From assembly GCF_021739485.1 (NCBI RefSeq), contig NZ_JAJFNK010000013.1, forward strand, positions 62,001 to 126,000: a stretch of 64,000 nucleotides of DNA. The letters are read 5' to 3'. The translations under genes and the position numbers were made by a program. Source of the stretch: Alicyclobacillus tolerans (GTDB lineage Bacteria; Bacillota; Bacilli; Alicyclobacillales; Alicyclobacillaceae). Below are positions 55,074 to 62,665 of the stretch, piece after piece (within the stretch, counting starts at the first letter, position 1; each line of letters begins with the position of its first letter). The notes beneath the pieces are model-generated. The model was not told where the DNA came from, searched no databases, and saw nothing but the letters and a program-made list of their open reading frames with translations.

Positions 55074-55484
55074 CACCTCCTTACTGGATTAATATGGGGG
55101 CCATGGCCATTACCACAGTGGCCGGGTCAGAATTATTGGAGGCATTCGTCTCAATTTTTACCAGAAGTTTTACCGTTCACCGAAGGGTTTACCACCATGT
55201 TATGGGTGTGGGGAACATGGTGGATTCCATTTTTGGTCATTGTCGGTGTTTGGAAAATCTTTGTGTTTAAGGACCCCATTCAGTATAGTCCAGCTCTGTG
55301 GAGCATTGTATTTCCGTTAGGGATGTACACGGTGGCTACGGATCAAGTCAGTCAGTTTCCAGGCCTATATTTTTTCCATACGTTAGTTCCCTGGTTCATG
55401 TATATTGCCCTTTTAGCCTGGTGCCTTGTTAGTCTCAGCTTGCTTGTGACACTCTTGCTGCGCGCGATTGATGGACGTGTTTGA
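55055..55484 (+). pseudogene. C-terminal remnant of a TDT-family transporter, frameshifted
   Basis: From about 55055 one frame reads [19 protein letters not shown], typical of tellurite-resistance/C4-dicarboxylate (TDT, TehA-like) carriers. Near 55130-55160 the family sequence moves to another frame (LPEVLPFTEGFTTMLWVWGT) and goes on as WWIPFLVIVGVWKIF and FPLGMYTVATDQVSQFPGL to a stop at 55484. The N-terminal half is missing and a frameshift is present. TDT genes adjoin narGHJI in some Bacilli, so a deletion between the two genes explains the junction. Confidence 0.8.
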
Positions 55485-55637
55485 TACCCAGCACATGTGG
55501 CTCGATACTTATCGCATAAAGTGTTGCTTTATGGGGATTTTAGCTCTTGTCAACTTTAAAGACCCCTATGAACACACGTATGTCGCCGTTATCGAATGAT
55601 TCAATACACAGACAATCCATGAAGGAGTGAAAGCTGT

Positions 55638-55832
55638 ATGGCCAATCCAAGTCCCAATGAGTCGGATAGCAGAGAAAAGTATTTCGTGGATATTGATCGG
55701 ATGGTTAATGAAGGCCTCGGTGGGGGACAGGTAACCACGGACAATGGGCTCATTGAACATTCGACAACGCATACGCTGGAATTTCCCGAATCAGCGCTTG
55801 ACGATACGAAAAAGTCCCAAAAAGACGATTGA
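55638..55832 (+). CDS. Small acidic protein, unknown
   Basis: 64 residues from ATG 55638 after GAAGGAG. It is acidic and probably partly disordered (ANPSPNESDSREKYFVDIDR, MVNEGLGGGQVT, then TLEFPESALDDTKKSQKDD). No family is recognised; the clear ribosome site and bias-free middle favour a real gene. It lies 48 bp before acnA and may share its transcript. Confidence 0.6.
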   Translation: MANPSPNESDSREKYFVDIDRMVNEGLGGGQVTTDNGLIEHSTTHTLEFPESALDDTKKSQKDD

Positions 55833-55880
55833 CAAAACTCTGCTTGGATAGAGGTTGGCTTGAAGGGGAGGCATTGAAGA

Positions 55881-58583
55881 TTGGCAACTCATGACTATTC
55901 CTTTATGTCTGCAGATTTAAACGTGGGTAACCGTTCAGTGAGGTATTATTCTCTCGCAAAATTAGAGCAAAAAGGATTTGAGCAGATTTCGTCCTTCCCT
56001 TTTTCGATAAAAATTTTATTGGAAGCCGCAGCCCGACAATGGGATGGAAAAACGATTACCCATGATCACGTGGAGAAGTTTGCTCGGTGGAATGAACACA
56101 AAGGAACAGGAGAAGTCCCATTCAAACCGTCGCGCATCTTATTACAGGATTTCACTGGGGTACCAGCCATTGTTGATTTGGCTGCGATGCGAAATGCGAT
56201 GCGGGACCTGGGTGGCAACCCGGACCAGATTAATCCACTTGTTCCGGTGGATTTGGTCATAGACCACTCAATCATGGTGGATCGTTTTGGTACTGAGGAT
56301 GCTTTGGCTTACAACGCAGAAATGGAGTTCAAACGCAATGCGGAGAGGTACAAATTTTTGCGTTGGGCTACAACCGCGTTTCAGAACCTGAAAATTGTTC
56401 CACCTGCTACTGGGATTTGCCATCAGGTCAACTTAGAGTACTTGGCAAAACTCGCCTTGACAAAAGAAGCCGACGGAGCAACATGGGTTTATCCTGACTC
56501 GCTGGTCGGGTGTGACTCCCATACGACGATGATCAACGGACTGGGCGTTGTCGGATGGGGAGTCGGCGGGATCGAAGCCGAAGCATGCATGTTGGGTCAG
56601 CCCCTTTATTTCATCACCCCTGAAGTCGTTGGATTTAAGTTAACGGGAAAGTTGCGAGAAGGGGTCACGGCAACGGATATGACACTTACGATCACTGAAA
56701 TGCTGCGCAAAAAAGGCGTTGTTGGCAAGATTGTCGAGTTTTACGGTACAGGTCTGTCGAGCATCAGCCTCCCAGACCGCGCCACCGTGGGAAATATGTC
56801 ACCCGAATACGGGGCCACCATGGGCTACTTCCCCGTCGATGAAGAGTCGCTGAATTATTTGCGTCGCACGGGACGGAGCGAAGAACTCGTCCAACTGGTG
56901 GAAGCGTATTTCAAAACGCAAGGAATATTCCGTACGGATGACACACCGGATCCGGTTTTCTCGGACACGCTGGAACTTGACCTTTCCACCGTCGTACCGA
57001 GCGTTGCAGGCCCGAAACGCCCACAAGACCGGATCGCTTTAACGCACATGAAAGAAAGATGGAATCAACTCCTTCGGAAACCGATTACTGAGGGAGGATT
57101 CGGCCTGTCTGAAGATGACATTAAGAAAGAAGTTGAAGTTGCGTTTGCAAATGGAGAGAAGACCAAGATCGGTACAGGGTCGGTCGTCATTTCCGCCATT
57201 ACAAGTTGTACGAATACATCGAATCCCTCCGTCATGCTCGCTGCAGGTCTTGTTGCTAAAAAAGCTGTTGAAAAAGGCTTACGTAAACCCCCTTACGTCA
57301 AAAGCAGCTTAACCCCAGGGTCCAAGGTCGTCACGGACTATTACGAGAAATTAGGGTTACTTGAGTACTTGGAAAAACTCGGATATAACCTAGCGGGTTA
57401 TGGCTGTTGTACATGTATTGGAAACAGCGGTCCATTGCCCGATGAAGTTAGAGTCGCCATTGACGAAAATGACCTCACAGTTGCGTCCGTTTTGAGCGGA
57501 AATCGAAATTTTGAAGGGCGTATTCATGCCCAGGTCAAAGCGAACTTTCTGATGTCTCCGCCGTTGCTTCTCATTTACGGGTTGGCCGGTCGTATAGACA
57601 TCGACTTCGAAACCGAACCGGTTGGTTACAACGACCAGAAAGAACCCGTGTTCTTAAAGGACATTTGGCCGACCTCAGAAGAGGTCGAATCGGCCATTCG
57701 TAAAGCGATTGACCCGGAGATGTTCGTAAAAGAGTACGAAAACATTTACAGCGTGAATGAACGTTGGAATGAACTTCCTGTTGGGCAAGGAACGCTGTAC
57801 GAGTGGGATGAAAGTTCTACTTATATACACCATCCTCCTTTCTTTGCCGGGTTAACAAAGACCATCGGATCCGTCCAGGAAATCGTGGGTGCAAAGAGTT
57901 TAGCATTACTCGGTGATTCGGTGACAACCGACCACATCTCTCCGGCAGGCAGTATTGCAAAGTCAAGCCCTGCAGGAATCTTCCTTCAACAAGCGGGTGT
58001 GGATACCCGGAATTTCAATTCATACGGTTCTCGCCGAGGCAACGACTTGGTTATGACGAGGGGCACCTTTGCTAACATCCGTATTCGAAACCAAATGGTT
58101 CCGGGAACAGAGGGGGGGTTCACAAAATACCTCCCGACCGAGGAAATCATGCCGATCTACGATGCTGCAATGAAATACAAAGAAGGCGGCATACCGCTCG
58201 TGGTGATCGCAGGAAAGGAATATGGGACGGGAAGCTCACGGGATTGGGCAGCAAAAGGTACGCTTTTGCTTGGCGTCAAGGCCGTGATTGCAGAATCCTT
58301 TGAACGGATCCACCGCAGCAATCTTGTTGGAATGGGTGTGCTTCCGTTGCAGTTTAGAGAGGGCGAAAGCTGGAAGTCCTTGGGCATCGAAGGCACTGAA
58401 ACGTTCGATATTCTCGGCTTGAATGACCAGTTGCAGCCGGGTCAAGTTTTGACCATCAAAGTAACGCACACAGACGGTTCAACGTTTCACTTTGAAGTAA
58501 TAACACGTCTGGATAGCACCGTTGACGTGGAATATTACCGGAATGGCGGTATCTTGCAAACCGTTCTGCGGCAAATGGCATGA
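55881..58583 (+). CDS. acnA: Aconitate hydratase A
   Basis: 900 residues from TTG 55881 after AGGGGAGG. It interconverts citrate and isocitrate; the apo-form may bind RNA. The three cluster Cys are in [15 protein letters not shown] and [15 protein letters not shown]. Other motifs: [37 protein letters not shown] (split), [18 protein letters not shown] and [16 protein letters not shown]. Length is normal for AcnA. Confidence 0.97.
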   Translation: MATHDYSFMSADLNVGNRSVRYYSLAKLEQKGFEQISSFPFSIKILLEAAARQWDGKTITHDHVEKFARWNEHKGTGEVPFKPSRILLQDFTGVPAIVDLAAMRNAMRDLGGNPDQINPLVPVDLVIDHSIMVDRFGTEDALAYNAEMEFKRNAERYKFLRWATTAFQNLKIVPPATGICHQVNLEYLAKLALTKEADGATWVYPDSLVGCDSHTTMINGLGVVGWGVGGIEAEACMLGQPLYFITPEVVGFKLTGKLREGVTATDMTLTITEMLRKKGVVGKIVEFYGTGLSSISLPDRATVGNMSPEYGATMGYFPVDEESLNYLRRTGRSEELVQLVEAYFKTQGIFRTDDTPDPVFSDTLELDLSTVVPSVAGPKRPQDRIALTHMKERWNQLLRKPITEGGFGLSEDDIKKEVEVAFANGEKTKIGTGSVVISAITSCTNTSNPSVMLAAGLVAKKAVEKGLRKPPYVKSSLTPGSKVVTDYYEKLGLLEYLEKLGYNLAGYGCCTCIGNSGPLPDEVRVAIDENDLTVASVLSGNRNFEGRIHAQVKANFLMSPPLLLIYGLAGRIDIDFETEPVGYNDQKEPVFLKDIWPTSEEVESAIRKAIDPEMFVKEYENIYSVNERWNELPVGQGTLYEWDESSTYIHHPPFFAGLTKTIGSVQEIVGAKSLALLGDSVTTDHISPAGSIAKSSPAGIFLQQAGVDTRNFNSYGSRRGNDLVMTRGTFANIRIRNQMVPGTEGGFTKYLPTEEIMPIYDAAMKYKEGGIPLVVIAGKEYGTGSSRDWAAKGTLLLGVKAVIAESFERIHRSNLVGMGVLPLQFREGESWKSLGIEGTETFDILGLNDQLQPGQVLTIKVTHTDGSTFHFEVITRLDSTVDVEYYRNGGILQTVLRQMA

Positions 58584-58592
58584 TCGAGATGT

Positions 58593-58616
58593 ACGCCCGG
58601 TTGTTAAACCCGGGCG
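58593..58616. terminator. Hairpin between acnA and rpsD
   Basis: ACGCCCGG/CCGGGCGT with an 8-base loop, covering the rpsD stop codon. No T tract on either side, so it is only a weak candidate for a shared terminator. Confidence 0.4.
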
Positions 58617-59188
58617 TAGTACTCGACGATGAGTGATGTGTCAATATCTACTGGGACTTCCGAGCGCTCGGGGAGCTTGAGCAAACCTCCCGACCAATCC
58701 TCTCGGTCAAAGGCGAGATATGTTGGAATGTTTGCTTGCGCACTTAGATTGTCGATGATGACGGCAAACTTCTTCGCTTTGTCTGTTAGTCGAATTACGC
58801 TGCCGACTGGAACGTGGTAGGATGGCCGATCCACACGCTTCTCATTCACAGTAAAGTGACCATGGACCACAAGTTGTCTGGCACCATGAATCGTTCTAGC
58901 ATAACCAAGCCGGTACACGATGCTGTCAAGTCGGGTCTCTAGACGCTGCAGTAATGCACTCCCCGTCAGCTGATTTTTGTTCTTCGTCGCCTCTTGATAA
59001 AATCTGTGGAATTGCCGCTCGCGTATTCCGTAAATAAACTTCAGCTTCTGCTTTTCAAGGAGTTGAAAGCCAAACTCACTATTCTTTCGAGAATTTCTCT
59101 TCTGGCCATGTTGGCCCGGGGGATATGGACGTTTTAACGCCGGGCAGTTTCCTAATCCGCACAATGGTCTGCCGACGATTCGGCACAT
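58604..59188 (-). CDS. rpsD: 30S ribosomal protein S4 (Cys-bearing variant)
   Basis: 194 residues from ATG 59188. S4 core is clear: KRPYPPGQHG, SEFGFQLLEKQKLKFIYGIRERQF (split) and an S4 RNA-binding domain (LETRLDSIVYRLGYARTIHG, VNEKRVDRPSY). S4 nucleates 30S assembly. The N-terminus is unusual: CRIVGRPLCGLGNC keeps three Cys, partway between zinc-type and Cys-free S4. The frame stays open upstream to 59218 (AKNQAKHR) behind GGGAGAGG but only an ACG lies there, so the start is uncertain. A separate main rpsD may exist elsewhere. Confidence 0.9.
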   Translation of the reverse strand: MCRIVGRPLCGLGNCPALKRPYPPGQHGQKRNSRKNSEFGFQLLEKQKLKFIYGIRERQFHRFYQEATKNKNQLTGSALLQRLETRLDSIVYRLGYARTIHGARQLVVHGHFTVNEKRVDRPSYHVPVGSVIRLTDKAKKFAVIIDNLSAQANIPTYLAFDREDWSGGLLKLPERSEVPVDIDTSLIVEYYARV

Positions 59189-59512
59189 GCGGTGCTTCGC
59201 TTGATTTTTCGCCGTGAACCTCTCCCTTTTATTGGAATGTAGTTTTATGTCCAGCTTTTTTGGAAGCCCAACCGGTGTATCTGTTCTTTATTTTGCCAGT
59301 GGAATGCCGACTACTGGAGCCATTTTACCTACCAGAGAGGTTCGAGACATTGATATAGATCAAGATTGTCTTGCTAGCGGCGAGTCATTGTGTTGCAAAG
59401 GGTGGGATAAAACGCCTTCGGGATAGGATGAGTAACCCTAAATATGTCTCGTATGAACTATGAATACATTGCTGATAATAAGTGACAGTTGTTTCAGAGG
59501 GAGGTGCGACAT
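59189..59512. other. Divergent region between rpsD and sdhB
   Basis: About 320 bases holding the FNR-type promoter described separately and a leader of about 125 nt before rpsD that could fold as an S4-binding control region (not shown). A 70-codon plus-strand frame (59214-59426) has no good ribosome site. No trace of sdhA is seen before sdhB. Confidence 0.45.
59322..59363 (-). promoter_or_regulatory. Class II FNR-type promoter facing rpsD
   Basis: TTGATATAGATCAA (59350-59363) is a perfect FNR palindrome (TTGAT-N4-ATCAA). On the minus strand it is followed after exactly 22 bp by TAAAAT (59322-59327), a good -10. Box centre to -10 centre is 32 bp, as in FNR promoters with the box at -41.5. 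Transcription would start near 59315. Confidence 0.6.
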
Positions 59513-60295
59513 ATGGAAACTGTTGTACAAAAGGAGAATCCAACGGTCAAAAAGAAAACGGTTCACTTGATCATCGAACGCCAGGATGACCCCAATTCCA
59601 ACCCATATATCGATGAATTTGAAGTGGAATATGCCCCGGGGATGAATGTGATCGCGTGTTTAATGGCTATTCAACGCAATCCAGTTAATAAGGCCGGGAA
59701 AAAAGTTGCTCCGGTCGTCTGGGAAATGAACTGTCTGGAAGAAATTTGCGGGATTTGCATGATGGTCATTAATGGGAAACCCCGGCAGGCGTGCACAGCT
59801 TTAGTCGACAAATTAGAACAACCTATTCGGTTAAAACCAGCTCGGACATTTCCTGTGGTTCGCGATCTGGTGATCGACCGCAGCAGGATGTTTGACGCTC
59901 TGAAGAAAGTGAAGGCTTGGGTACCCATTGATGGTACGTATGACCTTGGCCCTGGGCCAAGAATGCCCGAGAAAGATCGGCAATGGGCTTATGAACTGTC
60001 TCGTTGTTTCACATGCGGCGCTTGCCTTGAGGCCTGTCCGAATGTTAACGACAGGCAGCCCTTTTTAGGACCATTTATATTCCCGCAAGTGCGATTGTTC
60101 AACGCGCATCCCACAGGAGCCATGCATAAAGCAGACCGACTGGAGGCTTTTATGGGTGAGGGAGGCATGCAAAACTGTGGAAATGCTCAAAATTGCGTTG
60201 AGGTTTGTCCAAAAGGTATACCCATCACGACTGCGATTGCAGCAGTTAACCGGCAGGGAACGTATTATGCGATCGGGGCGTGGCTGAAGAAATGA
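59513..60295 (+). CDS. sdhB: Succinate dehydrogenase iron-sulfur subunit
   Basis: 260 residues from ATG 59513, 6 nt after GGGAGGTG. It carries the electron path between flavin and quinone sites of complex II. [2Fe-2S] region: NCLEEICGICMMVINGKPRQAC. [4Fe-4S]/[3Fe-4S] region: CFTCGACLEACPN, with later Cys in MQNCGNAQNCVEVCPKG. This is the Bacillus-type SdhB. The usual partners sdhC and sdhA are not upstream (rpsD is, on the other strand), so this is an orphan or separated copy. It overlaps the next gene by ATGA. Confidence 0.93.
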   Translation: METVVQKENPTVKKKTVHLIIERQDDPNSNPYIDEFEVEYAPGMNVIACLMAIQRNPVNKAGKKVAPVVWEMNCLEEICGICMMVINGKPRQACTALVDKLEQPIRLKPARTFPVVRDLVIDRSRMFDALKKVKAWVPIDGTYDLGPGPRMPEKDRQWAYELSRCFTCGACLEACPNVNDRQPFLGPFIFPQVRLFNAHPTGAMHKADRLEAFMGEGGMQNCGNAQNCVEVCPKGIPITTAIAAVNRQGTYYAIGAWLKK

Positions 60296-60885
60296 GTCAG
60301 AGGGTGGGCTGCAGAACGCGGAGCACTTCGGGAGAAACCATACCATTGGATCCAACTGTTCTGTTGACGTATCGGTTGCGAAGGTTGACCAGAGAAACTG
60401 CCCACAGGATCGCTGTTCGTACGCGCATGTTTGATTCGCAACGAACCGAAGAGGACCTCAGCAACGCTATAGAATATTTTCCGGTGTTCCTGGCGACCCA
60501 TCTCGCCATTGCATGGTCCATTTACATTGCAAATGCGGTACCACATGAAGACAGCAAGATTTATTCAAATCGATATTTAGACCTCGACATTGGTTCGCAA
60601 AGTTTTCTGAATACCCTCGTTGGCTGTGTTTTGGAGGAAAACCTTTTATCAGATTATCGTCTCGGTTTTCTCGTCGGATTGATTACGGCGTGTCATACAA
60701 TGAATCAAGAAAATGCTCAAAAGCAGCTGTGGCACGAATGTAAATCACAATTATCGAATTTATTTGCTTCGATGAGCGTACGTACTGAACTAGGAGTTGT
60801 CATTTTCCTTCGTTATACTAATTCCCCCAAAGGATGTGATTCGAATAAGAATCGCAATGGGACAGATGTTGGTCGAAGGCGGTGA
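60292..60885 (+). CDS. Unknown protein coupled to sdhB
   Basis: 197 residues from ATG 60292, in a 4-nt overlap with the sdhB stop. Mostly helical: TYRLRRLTRETAHRIAVRTR, then YFPVFLATHLAIAWSIYIAN, CVLEENLLSDYRLGFLVGLI and KQLWHECKSQLSNLFASM. No known domain is recognised. The C-terminal 17 codons overlap the next gene. The coupling suggests a role with SdhB or simply shared transcription. Confidence 0.55.
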   Translation: MSQRVGCRTRSTSGETIPLDPTVLLTYRLRRLTRETAHRIAVRTRMFDSQRTEEDLSNAIEYFPVFLATHLAIAWSIYIANAVPHEDSKIYSNRYLDLDIGSQSFLNTLVGCVLEENLLSDYRLGFLVGLITACHTMNQENAQKQLWHECKSQLSNLFASMSVRTELGVVIFLRYTNSPKGCDSNKNRNGTDVGRRR

Positions 60886-61669
60886 GGTTGAACGGAATCT
60901 GTTAAGAGCGGAACGAATGATTGAATTGGCAGCAATGAAGGGTGCAGATCTCGTATTGCTGCCTGAGTGTCTTGATACGGGGTGGACACATCCGAGCTGT
61001 AAAACCGCCGCACAACCGATTCCTGGAAAAACAAGCAATCGATTGGCGGAAGGTGCTCGGAAGTGGGGAGTCTATGTCGTTGCTGGCATCACGGAACGTG
61101 ATGGGGAAAAAATCTTTAATTCGGGTGTACTTATTTCACCAAATGGTGAAACCCTTTTAAAGCATCGAAAAATCAACGAGTTAGATATTGCTCAACATTT
61201 ATACTCGACTGGGGATAGCTTAGCTGTTGCAAACACACCAATCGGGACTATTGGGATTAACATATGTGCAGATAACTTACCTGGATCACTTCCACTTGGT
61301 CACGCCCTTGCTAGGATGGGGGCACAAATTATTTTGTCGCCATGCGCTTGGGCAGTACCGGTAGGATACAACCATATCGAGCAGCCGTATGCCGACGAGT
61401 GGATTCCATCTTATACAACACTCGCAAACCTCTATAGAATATCGATGGTTGGAGTAAGTAATGTGGGAGTTATTTCAGAAGGACCGTGGTCTGGGTGGAA
61501 GTGCATAGGGTGCTCACTAGCCGTGAATGCGGAAGGTAAGGTCGCATATGTTGCCTCTTACGGAGAAAGTGCGGAGGAATGTAAAGTCATTGATCTTCAG
61601 CTTGAACCGCGTTTTTTTACGGGTACTGCACTTGTTGAAGAAATTTGTCGACGGGGCTATTGCGAGTAG
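60836..61669 (+). CDS. Carbon-nitrogen hydrolase (nitrilase superfamily)
   Basis: 277 residues from GTG 60836; the exact start is unclear (the first strand IRIAMGQ is just after it) and the frame is open to 60797. The Glu-Lys-Cys triad is present: LLPECLDTGW, LKHRKINELD and NICADNLPG. Family members hydrolyse amides or nitriles (omega-amidase, carbamoyl-putrescine amidase and others). The divergent permease and YheO-type regulator downstream suggest use of an imported amino compound. Confidence 0.9.
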   Translation: MIRIRIAMGQMLVEGGEVERNLLRAERMIELAAMKGADLVLLPECLDTGWTHPSCKTAAQPIPGKTSNRLAEGARKWGVYVVAGITERDGEKIFNSGVLISPNGETLLKHRKINELDIAQHLYSTGDSLAVANTPIGTIGINICADNLPGSLPLGHALARMGAQIILSPCAWAVPVGYNHIEQPYADEWIPSYTTLANLYRISMVGVSNVGVISEGPWSGWKCIGCSLAVNAEGKVAYVASYGESAEECKVIDLQLEPRFFTGTALVEEICRRGYCE

Positions 61670-61730
61670 AGAATTTGATGACACCGACTCTTTTGGTGAA
61701 AGAACCTTTGATGGTGAGAAATTGGGTTGG

Positions 61731-61777
61731 CTGCAAAAAGTCAGGAGGTCCCTCTTGGGGTTGCGAGGTCTCCTGAC
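61731..61777 (-). terminator. Intrinsic terminator of the YheO-type regulator
   Basis: On the minus strand GTCAGGAG pairs with CTCCTGAC (inner GACCTC/GAGGTC pairing possible) and is followed by TTTTTG. It may also stop the converging hydrolase transcript. Confidence 0.7.
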
Positions 61778-61793
61778 CGTGCCCCTGTAGTTT

Positions 61794-62459
61794 TTAATTG
61801 CTGGGGGTTTTAAAGTTGTAGGCCCTTACGTCTTTTAACGACTTCACCTCGTTGATGTAGCCATACAAGGTAACGCGAGAAACACCGAGCATTGTGGCAA
61901 CACGTTCCACGGACCTTTTTACCCTGAACACTCCCTGTGATTCCAACAAACTGACAACTTGAAGTTTATCATTTCTATCCATATTTGAAACTGGCTTATT
62001 GTAATGGAATATTGTCTCCTCGATAGTTTTATGGATCAACTCGTTGACGTCAGTAGCAAAAGACTCATCAAGGTCTGCAGTCGTTGAAATTAAGTCACGA
62101 ATGATGTTATTGGCTGCAGTGAGAGTCGAAATATCCCAATTAATACAAATGGCCGCAAAGTTTCTACCGGTTTGGTCTTTCAAATACATTGAGGAGGATT
62201 TGAGTGGTTTTCCTTGATGAGTACAGGTGCGATAGTGGTACATATCGTAGTCCCCATATGGATTTTCGTATACCGGTAATCCGAGATTTGTACTCGGGTC
62301 GCCGACCTTACGGCCTGTGATGTGTCCGTTTTCGATGGCCACGATGGACGAATCCGGCGACTGAATATCATGCAAGACCACTTCATAAGAATCCCCCAAT
62401 GCTCTAGATAAACCTCGAATGATTGACTTTAGTAGTGCCCATGTGAAATCCGGATCCAT
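61794..62459 (-). CDS. YheO/DauR-family transcriptional regulator
   Basis: 221 residues from ATG 62459 after GGAGG. N-terminal PAS-like YheO domain (1-120; LSRALGDSYEVVLHDIQSPDSS, NGHITGRKVGDPSTNLG) and C-terminal helix-turn-helix (165-215; RVATMLGVSRVTLYGYINE). Family members such as DauR control D-amino-acid or related catabolism. It is divergent from an amino-acid permease and next to a nitrilase-family gene, its likely targets. Confidence 0.88.
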   Translation of the reverse strand: MDPDFTWALLKSIIRGLSRALGDSYEVVLHDIQSPDSSIVAIENGHITGRKVGDPSTNLGLPVYENPYGDYDMYHYRTCTHQGKPLKSSSMYLKDQTGRNFAAICINWDISTLTAANNIIRDLISTTADLDESFATDVNELIHKTIEETIFHYNKPVSNMDRNDKLQVVSLLESQGVFRVKRSVERVATMLGVSRVTLYGYINEVKSLKDVRAYNFKTPSN

Positions 62460-62665
62460 TTCTGACCTCCTCTGATATCAAAGTGGTTATAAATCACACA
62501 GTGGTATATATATTTAAAATTCGTCGTATTTAGAGTATAAAAATTCAATAAAACAAATAAATAATTCTTCATATGCATAAATAAATTTATGGATAATACA
62601 GATGTTCCAAGCCTGTGATTTGTCTCATTACTATGTAAAAATCTACGTGAAAGGGGATGACCACG

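Noticed and set aside
59214..59426. 70-codon plus-strand frame between rpsD and sdhB
   Set aside because: No proper ribosome site, biased composition, and it covers the FNR-type promoter.
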